Positions 1 through 7,895 of a stretch of DNA of 33,583 bases are shown piece by piece. The DNA comes from an uncultured bacterium (GTDB taxonomy: Bacteria > Planctomycetota > Phycisphaerae > Phycisphaerales > SM1A02): assembly GCA_903961015.1 (NCBI GenBank), contig CAJCCX010000262.1, forward strand, positions 1 through 33,583, written 5' to 3'. The position numbers were made by a program, and so were the translations under genes. Position 1 is the stretch's first letter. Every line of letters starts with the position of its first letter. Under the pieces are notes generated by a model. It ran no database searches, was not told where the DNA came from, and saw only the letters and a list, made by a program, of their open reading frames with translations.

Positions 1-716
1 ATCAAGATCTCTATACGGTTCACGGCGGATTTGTGAATTGGCTTGCCGAATCACTCGGTGTCATTACCTTCACAAACGAACTCTGGAGTGACAAACGTAT
101 TCTGCAAAATGGATCTGACCCTTCACCAGAACAGATGACTCGTTGGCGCGATCGGTTGCTCTTTGGACAGACAACGACAGACTGGAAAGAAATGCAGCAT
201 CCCGAATATGGAACTGTCTTGATCGGCGGTGGGAATAAATGGTCAAGCCGAATTCCGCCGCCTTTTATGTTGGAAGAAGAAGCGCATCGCAACTTTGCCT
301 TCACTGCTTTTCATGCCGAGCAGATGCCACTGCTTCGATTTCAGCCGATTCTCATCAAGCAGATGAGCGACGGGCTTTGGATGATCACGATTGAAATCGC
401 GAATGATCGCCGCATTCCCACCCGTACTGTGCGTGCAGAGCGCAAGCACATCGGCATGCCAGATAGATTGACAGTCGATGGGGCGAACATCACTGTTGTC
501 TCCGCTGGACCAATGCGTCAACGACTTGGGACCACATTCGAGCCCGTCCGATTCAATCCACAGGAACTCGCCGTCGAAGGAGGAATCACTGGACTTTCGA
601 CAGAAACTTTTCGATTCATCGTGCAAGGAAAAGTTGGCGCTGTAGTCAAAGTGAAATACAGCGGCGAGAAATTCCGCGATATCGAGGAGAGTTTTACTCT
701 CTCTGCGAAGCCGTGA
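1..716 (+). CDS. M14-family zinc carboxypeptidase, C-terminal part (5' end outside window)
   Basis: The open frame enters from the left edge (first full codon at base 3, reading QDLYTVHGGFVNW) and ends at TGA 714-716, so only the C-terminal ~238 residues are visible. FTNELW, near the start of the visible part, fits the M14 strand carrying the catalytic glutamate. The zinc ligands (HxxE and the later His) would lie upstream. The stretch after it (HPEYGTVLIGGG, then RIPPPFMLEEEAHRN) and the beta-rich C-terminal domain resemble large planctomycete M14 peptidases, which are usually secreted. An in-frame GTG at 33 is not the real start, because the frame stays open and conserved-looking upstream of it. 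The stop overlaps the next gene by 4 bp (GTGA), suggesting translational coupling. Substrate unknown; family call fairly confident. Confidence 0.72.
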   Translation, partial: QDLYTVHGGFVNWLAESLGVITFTNELWSDKRILQNGSDPSPEQMTRWRDRLLFGQTTTDWKEMQHPEYGTVLIGGGNKWSSRIPPPFMLEEEAHRNFAFTAFHAEQMPLLRFQPILIKQMSDGLWMITIEIANDRRIPTRTVRAERKHIGMPDRLTVDGANITVVSAGPMRQRLGTTFEPVRFNPQELAVEGGITGLSTETFRFIVQGKVGAVVKVKYSGEKFRDIEESFTLSAKP

Positions 717-2026
717 ACGAATCGAGCGCTGACACTCTCTCTCACCCTCGCGCTGATGTTGCAATCATTGGTGCAGGCGCAGCGGGACTATTCGCCGCAA
801 TTTGGGCCGCTCGCGAAGAACCCACTCTTCAAGTCGTTGCCATCGACGGCGCTCGAACACTTGGTGCAAAGATTCTTGTTGCAGGCGGCGGCAGATGCAA
901 TGTCACGCACCACGCAGTTGATGAAGAGGACTATTCAGGCGGCTCACCGCAGTTGATCAAAAGAATTCTGCGCCGATTCCCAGTCGAATCAACAATAGAT
1001 TTCTTTGCGGAATGTGGGGTTGAACTGAAGCGCGAGGAAACTGGAAAACTTTTTCCCACCACTGATAAAGCTCGAAGTGTGCTCGATGCGCTGGTGAGTG
1101 CTGCGCATTCAGCAGGAGTGAAAATTCTTCACCCTCGGCGAGTTGAAAGTGTTGTTCAAGTTGATGGTGGCTTCCAGATTCAATTCGGTGAAGAGAAAAT
1201 GCTCGCTCACACCGTCATCCTTTGTATGGGTGGTATGAGCCTTCCAAAATCTGGATCAGACGGCCACGGTTTCACAATCGCTCGATCCCTGGGACATTCG
1301 ATCACCCCTCTTGTCGTCCCCGCTCTTGTTCCACTCACTCTCCAAAGCGATCATTGGCTGACGGCGCTCAGCGGTCTCGCACTTCCCGCAGAATTAACTG
1401 CGATTCGTGCTGATGGCACGCCAGCCCGCGATGTTGCTGGCAAGCCAATTGCTCCCGTTTGCGGTGCAGTACTTTGCGCACATTTCGGTCTCTCCGGGCC
1501 CGCAGTGCTCGATGTCAGCAGACACTGGCTTCACCTTTTGGACATCGATAAAAACGCACGTCTGAAAATCAATTGGATGCCAGGCATTCGATCGGAATCG
1601 CTCGAGCAGGAACTGGTGCAAACGAAAGGGCAAAGTCTTTTGGCTTTTCTTCGAGGACGACTTCCAGAGCGATTTCTTCGTGCCGCGTGTTTGCAAGCTG
1701 CCGTCGATCCAGCAAGTGGAGTGCAACAAATGACGCGTGAAAGACGCAGTTCGCTTGTACGAAGCCTGACTGCATGCGAAGTCATACCCAGTGGAACGCG
1801 CGGATTTACAGCCGCAGAAACGACAGCTGGAGGAGTGCCCTTGGCTGAACTAAACATCGACCGACTTGAAAGTCTGAAATGTCCACGACTTTTTCTTTGT
1901 GGTGAAATGCTCGATGTCGATGGTCGAATCGGAGGATTCAGTTTTCAGTGGGCTTGGGCAAGCGGATTCGTTGCAGGAACTGCAGCGGCACATGCTGCAA
2001 GCTCAGACAATCAAATCAAATCGTAA
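713..2026 (+). CDS. NAD(P)/FAD-dependent oxidoreductase, BaiN/YhiN (HI0933) family
   Basis: A 437-residue cytosolic flavoprotein. An N-terminal dinucleotide-binding fold carries GAGAAGLFAA (residues ~20-29), and the family-typical segment KILVAGGGRCNVTH lies near residue 60. The C-terminal end has the second FAD-contact motif (CGEMLDVDGRIGGFSFQWA), which is diagnostic for the HI0933/TIGR00275 group. Family members are FAD proteins of poorly defined substrate; BaiN-like members reduce bile-acid derivatives, but that role should not be transferred here. The GTG start at 713 lies inside the stop of the upstream peptidase gene, so the two are probably co-transcribed and coupled. The 3' end runs 11 bp into the convergent HIT gene. 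Length is close to the family norm and nothing looks broken. Confidence 0.85.
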   Translation: MNESSADTLSHPRADVAIIGAGAAGLFAAIWAAREEPTLQVVAIDGARTLGAKILVAGGGRCNVTHHAVDEEDYSGGSPQLIKRILRRFPVESTIDFFAECGVELKREETGKLFPTTDKARSVLDALVSAAHSAGVKILHPRRVESVVQVDGGFQIQFGEEKMLAHTVILCMGGMSLPKSGSDGHGFTIARSLGHSITPLVVPALVPLTLQSDHWLTALSGLALPAELTAIRADGTPARDVAGKPIAPVCGAVLCAHFGLSGPAVLDVSRHWLHLLDIDKNARLKINWMPGIRSESLEQELVQTKGQSLLAFLRGRLPERFLRAACLQAAVDPASGVQQMTRERRSSLVRSLTACEVIPSGTRGFTAAETTAGGVPLAELNIDRLESLKCPRLFLCGEMLDVDGRIGGFSFQWAWASGFVAGTAAAHAASSDNQIKS

Positions 2027-2474
2027 CGGCTGTCCGCATTTCTTCTCGAACTCGTTGCACTGCACGCTCAACTTCATGTGATGGCGCGGCGGCGCGCTTT
2101 CCAGAATCAACGGCGCGATACCAATCAGCAATTTCCCACGCTGCTGTGCCAGACTGCGAAGGATTGCGCGGAATGAGATGCGCATGCACATGTTGCGCGC
2201 CTTCGCCAAACAGAATCACATAGACACGAGGAACCTCAACCGCACTGCGAATTGCGCGCATCGAAGCACCAAGTACTTGAGCGAATTCTGCCTCTTCAAG
2301 AGCGTCAAAGTCCGCGGCGCTTGCGACATGTCGCTTCGTGTCCAACAGAAACCAGCCAGCCAATGGGGCCGGAGCAGCGTGATGTCGAAGAATCCATCGC
2401 TCACTTTCCCATGCGATAAGTTCGCCGAGTCTTTCGTTTTCGTGGATAGCGCAGACTCCGCACACAGAAGTCAT
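2016..2474 (-). CDS. HIT (histidine triad) family nucleotide-binding protein
   Basis: 152 residues. The catalytic triad HVHAHL (His95, His97, His99) follows a hydrophobic strand, VYVILFGEG, as in HIT hydrolases that cleave nucleoside phosphoramidates or dinucleoside polyphosphates. The N-terminus has two cysteines (CGVC, residues 5-8), which in some HIT proteins help bind zinc. The frame is open further upstream, but the ATG at 2474 forms an ATGA overlap with the stop of the MazG-like gene and starts exactly where the HIT homology begins, so it is preferred. Together with MazG it makes a small nucleotide-housekeeping pair. The 3' end overlaps the convergent flavoprotein gene by 11 bp. The exact substrate cannot be told from sequence. 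Confidence 0.82.
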   Translation of the reverse strand: MTSVCGVCAIHENERLGELIAWESERWILRHHAAPAPLAGWFLLDTKRHVASAADFDALEEAEFAQVLGASMRAIRSAVEVPRVYVILFGEGAQHVHAHLIPRNPSQSGTAAWEIADWYRAVDSGKRAAAPSHEVERAVQRVREEMRTAVTI

Positions 2475-2755
2475 TTCGTGCCTTTCGGTCCACCGTCTGT
2501 TAAATATTTTTCGCGAATCGCTTGTTCGAGATCCACATCGCAAATGTTTGCAAGCGTGCACATCCACGCCAAGCAATCGGCGAATTCTTCGCGCAAATTT
2601 GCTGGATCGCCATCACCTCGTTCATGCTTGCCGATCGCGTGCGCCAATTCGCCAAATTCCTCAGCGAACCAAACAAATGTTTTAGAAGGTCCACGTGCGC
2701 GATCAGTCTCGTCATAACGCGATCGAATGAATGATTGGAATTCAGAGAGTTGCAT
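2471..2755 (-). CDS. MazG-like nucleotide pyrophosphohydrolase
   Basis: A 94-residue all-alpha protein with the MazG/dUTPase-type metal motif EExxE...ExxD: EEFGE at residues 32-36 and EEFAD at 56-60. The single-domain length matches small MazG-like proteins (MazG-like/iMazG), not the two-domain E. coli MazG. The expected reaction is (d)NTP to (d)NMP plus PPi with Mg2+, a clean-up of non-canonical nucleotides; the preferred nucleotide is unknown. Its TGA overlaps the ATG of the HIT gene (ATGA), so the two are very probably one transcript. A short hairpin sits directly before its start codon. Confidence 0.8.
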   Translation of the reverse strand: MQLSEFQSFIRSRYDETDRARGPSKTFVWFAEEFGELAHAIGKHERGDGDPANLREEFADCLAWMCTLANICDVDLEQAIREKYLTDGGPKGTK

Positions 2756-2756
2756 T

Positions 2757-2774
2757 CACAGAGTTTACTCCGTG
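2757..2774 (-). promoter_or_regulatory. Short hairpin directly upstream of the MazG-like start
   Basis: Read on the minus strand, CACGGAG-TAAA-CTCTGTG forms a 7-bp stem (one G-U pair) with a 4-nt loop, ending one base before the ATG at 2755. No T-run follows, so it is not a standard terminator. It could influence translation initiation or mark the 3' end of the upstream transcript. The pairing is seen directly; the function is a guess. Confidence 0.3.
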
Positions 2775-2795
2775 GAATGATGTTCAACTCCCACT

Positions 2796-4430
2796 TTAGT
2801 CCCCGCAGATACAAGCACCCCATGCTTCGAAAATAAATGTCAAATCAACACCATCCACACAACCGTCATTGTTGTAATCAGCAACCTGATCATCGGATCC
2901 GCATCCACCCCAATGTGAGAACAATATTAAAATATCCTCAGCACTTACACCACCATCCCCACTTAAATCCGTGGGACAACTGATGGTGTTCAATACAAAT
3001 GTAAAAACGACTCCTTGACCCAACTGTTGATTGTCGCCCTTGGGAGCTGAAATAGCAACATCATCCGACGTCAAATCAATTGCCGAGCCGAAAGCTGCTT
3101 CTGCGACATTTGCATTTGGAGGAGGAAAATACGAAAGTCCTTGTTCCCAATTTTGACAACTTGTCGAATCCCGAGTGAACACATACGCAAGTCCTCGGTT
3201 TGTAAGTTGAGTCGAACCCGCTCCAGCATCAACTCCAGGAGCACCAATCAGAAGAGCACTAGACTTCAGTACGACAGACGCGCCGAATTGATCGCCCGCA
3301 TGTCCGCTCACAGCGAAAAGTTGTGCATCAAAAACAAATCTCCCCTGAGAATTGTCTAAATCATAAATGGAAACGGAACCTGCAGAAGTAGATCCACCCG
3401 GCGCACCAACGCATAAGTTCCAGGCAGAAAGGCTGACTGATGTTCCAAATGCTTCATCGGGGAGTGGCGTCAGGGCTGTGAGTCGTTGAACAAGAACCCA
3501 ATCACCCCATGCAGGATTGATCTGAAGAATATTTGGAGCAGGATTAGAAAGCGTATTTCGCCGAAAAACGAAAGCAGTTCCTTGCTTGCTGACGCCCAGC
3601 GTTTGTCTCTTTGCTCCAATGACCATGTAGTCGCCAGAGATTGCGACAGAACTTCCAAACAATCCATATGCAATCAGTTCTGGACCTTCACCTGCAATCG
3701 TTGGAGGCGAAATGAATGCAGTTCGATCCCACTGCTGAGACGACAAGTTCCACTCAAAGACGCAAACCGATCCACAATCGGTATAGATAACGTTGTCTCC
3801 TGGGGCTCCAACAACAATTGTGCTGCGGACGATTCCGTCGACACTCTGTTGGCTCAGAGCGACAGATGATCCGAAGAGGTCGATTGACTTTGGATCTGGA
3901 TGCTGCAACTCGAAAGGAGGAAACTCCCACCCCGCCGCGCCATATCTCCACACCCAAACAATCCCTGCTTGGAGTTGATTCGGCGGTACGGCGGAGGTGA
4001 CAATATTTCGCCCAGGTGCCCCCGCAACAACCCATCCAGGCAACGCAGCGACCGACATCCCACAACCATCATTCGCGGTTCCATTGCTCGGAGTCAGTGT
4101 CCCTTGAAAATTAAAAATTCCATTGCCGGCATTATTGTAAATATGCACCCCGCCTTGTTTCAACTGAACAACGCCACCCACTGTCACATTTAGTCCAGGT
4201 GTACCGACCGCACCAAAGTCGGTGTTCATAGAAATAGATTGTCCAAACATGTCGGTAGATGCCCCACCAACCGGCGCGTCGAGTTGGTCGAGGGGGATAG
4301 CTTGGGGGGCTCTTGCATAGAGCGAATCAACACAATGAAAGGGTGCAGAAAAAGTCAACGCGAGCAATGCAAAACTCAGGGCTTGTCTCTTCACCAAGCG
4401 GCTTCCCCTAGATATTGAAGTGTCACGCAT
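2796..4430 (-). CDS. Secreted FG-GAP beta-propeller protein with dockerin-like C-terminal tail
   Basis: 544 residues from the ATG at 4430, which has an AAAGGGA Shine-Dalgarno about 8 bases upstream; the frame is open further up but without a better start. Residues ~1-39 are a signal peptide (KR-rich start, hydrophobic SFALLALTFSA core, likely cut after LYA). The body has at least five FG-GAP-type blades, recognisable by repeated FGSSVALS..., VIGA and GAPG strands. The last ~60 residues hold two calcium-loop-like segments, DLSGDGGVSAEDILILF and DYNNDGCVDGVDLTFIF, each followed by an HWGGC/AWGAC cap. This is the dockerin-like tail typical of secreted Phycisphaerae proteins. The blades resemble PKD/FG-GAP 'integrin-like' surface proteins. 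Ligand unknown. Not obviously in an operon; a candidate promoter lies upstream. Confidence 0.75.
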   Translation of the reverse strand: MRDTSISRGSRLVKRQALSFALLALTFSAPFHCVDSLYARAPQAIPLDQLDAPVGGASTDMFGQSISMNTDFGAVGTPGLNVTVGGVVQLKQGGVHIYNNAGNGIFNFQGTLTPSNGTANDGCGMSVAALPGWVVAGAPGRNIVTSAVPPNQLQAGIVWVWRYGAAGWEFPPFELQHPDPKSIDLFGSSVALSQQSVDGIVRSTIVVGAPGDNVIYTDCGSVCVFEWNLSSQQWDRTAFISPPTIAGEGPELIAYGLFGSSVAISGDYMVIGAKRQTLGVSKQGTAFVFRRNTLSNPAPNILQINPAWGDWVLVQRLTALTPLPDEAFGTSVSLSAWNLCVGAPGGSTSAGSVSIYDLDNSQGRFVFDAQLFAVSGHAGDQFGASVVLKSSALLIGAPGVDAGAGSTQLTNRGLAYVFTRDSTSCQNWEQGLSYFPPPNANVAEAAFGSAIDLTSDDVAISAPKGDNQQLGQGVVFTFVLNTISCPTDLSGDGGVSAEDILILFSHWGGCGSDDQVADYNNDGCVDGVDLTFIFEAWGACICGD

Positions 4431-4472
4431 TTTTTTTATCCCTTTAATCAAACAGTCTATATCTGCACTCAA

Positions 4473-4500
4473 ACTATACGGATTCCAAAGCACTGCGCAA
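4473..4500 (-). promoter_or_regulatory. Weak sigma70-like promoter candidate for the FG-GAP gene
   Basis: On the minus strand TTGCGC (4500-4495) and TATAGT (4478-4473) are separated by 16 bp. They lie about 45 bases upstream of the ATG at 4430, in an AT-rich gap. The -10 is good but the -35 matches only at TTG, so this is tentative. Confidence 0.3.
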
Positions 4501-4568
4501 ATAAACATTGCACGAATTGCAATATTTCTTCACTTTATGCATCAACTTCTCTCACAAATCTCCCAAAA

Positions 4569-4642
4569 CGTCCTCGGTGCGACTTGAACGCACAACCTTT
4601 GCCTTCGGAGGGCAACGCTCTATCCAATTGAGCTACGAAGAC
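4569..4642 (-). tRNA. tRNA-Arg (anticodon CCG)
   Basis: A complete cloverleaf reads on the minus strand. The acceptor stem is GTCTTCG paired with CGAGGAC (one G-U), the D-arm is GCTC-AATTGGATA-GAGC, the anticodon arm is TTGCC-CTCCGAA-GGCAA with anticodon CCG (reads CGG, arginine), the variable loop has 5 nt, and the T-arm is GTGCG-TTCAAGT-CGCAC. Discriminator base G fits arginine. CCA is not encoded. Total 74 nt. TAGAAT about 10 bases upstream of the 5' end is a plausible -10 box. Confidence 0.95.
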
Positions 4643-4696
4643 TCTCATTCAATTCTAACCCCACCAAACCCACAGCGGGGCTAGCCTCACGATTTC

Positions 4697-5962
4697 ATGC
4701 CGCAAGATTTGATCCCCAAAGACACGACGTTGGTCCCTGGCGGGTCTCACGGCAGGCATCAAATCGTGGAGCGAATGACGCATCGAGGAAGCCTCGGAAT
4801 CAAGGCGATTACGTTTCTAAATTCTCTTGCAACTGGCGTCCTTTGGAATGGGTTGGGGTTTATCACCTCCAATGAATTTCATTATTCGGCATCACAAACA
4901 TACGCGCTGTACATCGTCACTGGTGCGATCTATGCGTTCTCTGCTCTGTATTGTGGCAGACTTGTTCGAAGATTTGAACGAAAACTCAACGCTCGCAAGG
5001 TGATGATGATCCTGTTTTTGATTCAGGTCTTGGTTGCGCCACTGATTTATGTCGGATCTTCAAGCGTTGGGCTGATCGTCATCGCGATCGTCACCAGTTT
5101 CACTGGAGCGTGCCTTTGGCCAATTATCGAGTCGTATGTCGCAGCGGGGAGAAGCGCGCAGCAAACGCGAAAAGCAATCGGACAATGGTGCATTGTTTGG
5201 ATGACTTCTGTTTCATTGGCACTCTTTTTAATGGCGCCTCTGCAGCAAAACGAGGGATGGATGAATCCTCGGCTTGCACTCTTTGCAATTCTGCCAATGA
5301 GTTTGCTTTCGATGGCGTGTCTTTGGTTTGTGCCGTCTCATCCCGGACATCACCACGCACCTGCGGAAGAAGCTCCGGCTGATTACAAATCTCATTTGAA
5401 AAGCGCGCGAATTCTTTTGCCCGCTTCATATCTGCTCGTTGGCGCGTTGAGTCCTCTGATGCCATATCTGCTTGATCGATTAAAACTTGAAGCGACAAGC
5501 GAAACACCTCTGACTTCAGTCTGGTTGAGCATGCGTGTTGTCGTCGTAGCACTTATGGCCCACATTTCTTTCTGGCATGGACGATGGAGCACGCTGCTTG
5601 CAGGATCAATTCTGCTTGCGAGCGGCTTTGCAATCGTCGTGACGATTCCATCTATGCCGTTCATCGTCATCGGTCTTGCGCTCTTCGGCGCGGGTCACGG
5701 AATTATCTATTACGCTGCTCTCTATTACGCACTACGCGTTGGAAGCGCAGGAATTGATGCGGGAGGAATGCACGAAGCGCTCATCGGACTTGGATATGTC
5801 GTTGGACCTGCAGCGGGACTCTGCGGTTTTCTGCTGGGAGGAGGCGGATGGACTGTTGCAATCGTGTGGGGGCTGCTCGCAGTCGCTGCGATTCCCGCGA
5901 TTCTGCCCTTTTTGGATTCTTGGAGACAAAAACAAAAAATGCTCTCTTCGAATACCAACTGA
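4697..5962 (+). CDS. Major facilitator superfamily (MFS) transporter
   Basis: 421 residues, about 12 hydrophobic segments in two halves of six separated by a hydrophilic, histidine-rich central loop (PSHPGHHHAPAEEAPADYKSH, around residue 220). This is the standard MFS inner-membrane layout. GRLVRRFERKLNARKVM between TM2 and TM3 is the loop-2/3 'A-motif' position with its basic residues. No substrate-diagnostic motif is visible; sugar/drug/efflux-type MFS are all possible, and the loop His cluster hints only weakly at metal binding. The ATG at 4697 has no clear Shine-Dalgarno; ATG at 4775 (MTHRG) is an alternative start nearer the first membrane segment. It stands alone, divergent from the tRNA and followed by the repeat-filled gap. 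Confidence 0.8.
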   Translation: MPQDLIPKDTTLVPGGSHGRHQIVERMTHRGSLGIKAITFLNSLATGVLWNGLGFITSNEFHYSASQTYALYIVTGAIYAFSALYCGRLVRRFERKLNARKVMMILFLIQVLVAPLIYVGSSSVGLIVIAIVTSFTGACLWPIIESYVAAGRSAQQTRKAIGQWCIVWMTSVSLALFLMAPLQQNEGWMNPRLALFAILPMSLLSMACLWFVPSHPGHHHAPAEEAPADYKSHLKSARILLPASYLLVGALSPLMPYLLDRLKLEATSETPLTSVWLSMRVVVVALMAHISFWHGRWSTLLAGSILLASGFAIVVTIPSMPFIVIGLALFGAGHGIIYYAALYYALRVGSAGIDAGGMHEALIGLGYVVGPAAGLCGFLLGGGGWTVAIVWGLLAVAAIPAILPFLDSWRQKQKMLSSNTN

Positions 5963-5988
5963 AATCAACTTCAATAACTGTTTCGACT

Positions 5989-6167
5989 GATTCCGCGGCT
6001 GCATCCGTAGCTGTTTGCGTTTCCAGCCGTTGAAAAATTCTGCCGGGCGAGTTCCGCAGGCCCCCCGACTGCACTTGCAATAAAATTTCGCGAACTGGAT
6101 CGTGTCGGTCGCCGAGGACTGTCTGAGCCCGGTGGGATCTTTTCACGGCTGCCAACGTGTGCATTTC
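5989..6167. repeat. Tandem hairpin repeat, copy 1
   Basis: First of two tandem near-identical units in the MFS-photolyase gap. It starts at GATTCCGC and ends at GCATTTC. The core from 6011 matches copy 2 at a ~180-bp offset, with a block near 6020-6060 identical to copy 2 apart from one base, and a second highly similar block 6098-6150. Within the unit, bases 6024-6069 and the reverse complement of ~6103-6151 share CAGCCGT, GAAAA, CCGGGC and CGAC blocks, so the unit is itself a long imperfect inverted repeat. No coding function is apparent. Confidence 0.85.
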
Positions 6168-6175
6168 CTTAACTC

Positions 6176-6345
6176 GATTCCGCAGCGCATCTGTTTGCGC
6201 TTCCAGCCGTTGAAAAATTCTGCCGGGCGAGTTCCGCAGGCGACCGACGGTACTTGCGAAAAAAATCACAAATCGGATCGTGTCGGTCGCCGAGGACTGT
6301 CTGAGCCCGGCGGGATCTTTTCACGGCTGCCCTCTTATGCATTTC
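6176..6345. repeat. Tandem hairpin repeat, copy 2
   Basis: Second unit, again running from GATTCCGC to GCATTTC, about 7 bp shorter at its left end and 2 bp shorter in the middle than copy 1. Left arm 6204-6249 and right arm 6281-6329 are imperfect inverted repeats: CAGCCGT, GAAAA, GCCGGGC and GGCGACCGAC occur in the same order on one strand of the left arm and the opposite strand of the right arm. The ~30-bp AT-rich centre (6250-6280) would be the loop. Copy 2 pairs better than copy 1, in which the GGCGACCGAC block of the left arm has decayed. Confidence 0.85.
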
Positions 6346-6350
6346 TGTGG

Positions 6351-6422
6351 CTGTATCTGGGGCTGTATCTGGGGCTGTATATGGGCCTGTATCCGGGGCT
6401 ATATCCGTGGCTGTATCCGGGG
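6351..6422. repeat. 12-bp minisatellite, six units
   Basis: Six head-to-tail units of CTGTATCTGGGG and variants (CTGTATATGGGC, CTGTATCCGGGG, CTATATCCGTGG), starting 5 bp after hairpin copy 2 and ending 28 bp before the photolyase stop. Degenerate units of the same motif (CTGCATCCGTAG, CTGTTTGCG) precede copy 1 at about 5998-6019 and copy 2 at about 6186-6199. The minisatellite and the hairpin units therefore seem to belong to one composite element. The period is a multiple of three, so all frames stay open, but no start/RBS or sensible protein is seen. Confidence 0.85.
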
Positions 6423-6449
6423 CTTCGCCAAGAAACTCACAATGGCATT

Positions 6450-7895
6450 TTACTGCTTCCCAAACGCACTCAACGCCGCCAACGCTCGATTTCGCGCAGT
6501 CACATGATCAACAATTGGCGCGGGGTAATTTTCACCAAACTCCACTCCCGATTGAAGCAAAACCAAAGGCGGCGCATTCCATGGCTGATGAATGAATTCA
6601 TTAGGAACTTTTGCTAATTCAGGAATCCACTCGCGCACATACGTCCCCTGCGAATCAAACTTTTCACCTTGCAAAATCGGATTAAAGATTCGAAAGTATG
6701 GCGCAGCATCTGCACCGCATCCCGCACTCCATTGCCATCCAAGCGAATTGCTCGAAAGATCCGCATCAACAAGCGTCTCCCAAAACCATTTCGCTCCCTC
6801 CTGCCAATCTTGCAACAAATGTTTCACCAGAAAACTTGCGACGATCATCCGAACTCGATTATGCATCCAGCCAGTTGCCCAGAGTTGCCGCATACCCGCA
6901 TCCACGATTGGATATCCCGTCTGACCACGCTTCCACGCTTTCAACCGCTCAGCAGAGGGTTCCCACGGAAAGCGCTCAAACTCCGGTCGCAGCGGATTCT
7001 CCGCAGTGCGTGGGAAGTTTGACATGACGTGATATGCAAAGTCTCGCCAGAGAATCTCCGCAAGATACTTTTGCGCACCAATCGAAGTGGCCGCAGGAGA
7101 CTTCGATACTTCATTCCAAATACGTCGGGGCGAAATCTCGCCCCAGTGCAAATGCGCGCTCAGCCTTGATGAACCATCTTCAGCTGGTATATCGCGATTC
7201 TCGCCATACGCCTGCGCCGCCTGAAGAGTGAACTTTGACAATCGTTTGCGTGCGCCTTCTTCGCCAGGTTGCCACCACTTGCGCATGGTCTTCGCCCAAT
7301 CGATCGCAGGAAGAAGTTTCAGATCATCCAAAGAATCGCTGGGAATCTTTGCGTCACTTCCCTTCAATATTTTCGGCGAAGAGAGCGGCGGATCACTGCT
7401 CATCGTGTTGCGATACGCCTTCGCAAATGGCGTGTAGACCTTGTATGGCACACCCGATCCAGTACGAATCGCAGCTGGATCGTGCATCAAAGTTCCTGCG
7501 TGCGCAGCAAATGAAACTTCGACTGCGAGCAGTTCCTTCCTGACCAAAGCTTCTTGCGCTTTCGCACTCGGCTCGTAACGCATCGAACAGTGGACTCCAG
7601 CAGCACCAGTCGCCTTCGCAATTTCTGCGAGCACTTTTTCTGGTGGGCCCTGCCGAAGAATCAACGGGGATCCTAAAGTTGAAAGCGTTTTCCCCAGAGA
7701 AGCAAGCGAAGAATGAAGCCACCACTTCGATGCGCCACCGACTGGCCATGCTCCTTCACTCTTTGGATCCCAGATAAAAACAGGAATAACCACACGACCT
7801 CCCTGTGATGCGGCATGAAGCGCTGGATGATCATCAGTACGGAGATCTTGACGAAACCAAACAATGACTGGGCGCGATTGCGGTTCTGGTTTCAT
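6450..7895 (-). CDS. phr: Deoxyribodipyrimidine photo-lyase (class I CPD photolyase)
   Basis: 481 residues. The N-terminal photolyase alpha/beta domain begins IVWFRQDLRTDDHPAL (antenna-chromophore domain). The C-terminal FAD-binding helical domain carries the signature segments GQTGYPIVDAGMRQLWATGWMHNR and DADLSSNSLGWQWSAGCGADAAPYFRIFNP. The enzyme uses reduced FAD and blue light to split cyclobutane pyrimidine dimers. Length and motif spacing are normal for class I photolyases; a cryptochrome-like signalling role cannot be excluded but is less likely. Its ATG lies in the stop of the upstream SRPBCC-epimerase gene (ATGA), a pairing that suggests one light/stress-related transcript. The C-terminal end stops 28 bp from the minisatellite. 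Confidence 0.93.
   Translation of the reverse strand: MKPEPQSRPVIVWFRQDLRTDDHPALHAASQGGRVVIPVFIWDPKSEGAWPVGGASKWWLHSSLASLGKTLSTLGSPLILRQGPPEKVLAEIAKATGAAGVHCSMRYEPSAKAQEALVRKELLAVEVSFAAHAGTLMHDPAAIRTGSGVPYKVYTPFAKAYRNTMSSDPPLSSPKILKGSDAKIPSDSLDDLKLLPAIDWAKTMRKWWQPGEEGARKRLSKFTLQAAQAYGENRDIPAEDGSSRLSAHLHWGEISPRRIWNEVSKSPAATSIGAQKYLAEILWRDFAYHVMSNFPRTAENPLRPEFERFPWEPSAERLKAWKRGQTGYPIVDAGMRQLWATGWMHNRVRMIVASFLVKHLLQDWQEGAKWFWETLVDADLSSNSLGWQWSAGCGADAAPYFRIFNPILQGEKFDSQGTYVREWIPELAKVPNEFIHQPWNAPPLVLLQSGVEFGENYPAPIVDHVTARNRALAALSAFGKQ

Noticed and set aside
5781-6269. Long minus-strand frame through the repeats (two copies of a NSPGRIFQRLE-like peptide)
   Set aside because: The peptide repeat is a by-product of the tandem DNA repeat; the frame overlaps the MFS gene end, has no RBS, and the other strand is equally open.
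6351-6422. CRISPR array
   Set aside because: Units are 12 bp, contiguous and without spacers; no cas genes.
6102-6617. Plus-strand frame ending in LYLGLYLG-type tetrapeptides
   Set aside because: It arises from the 12-bp minisatellite and then runs antisense into the photolyase gene; no start signal.
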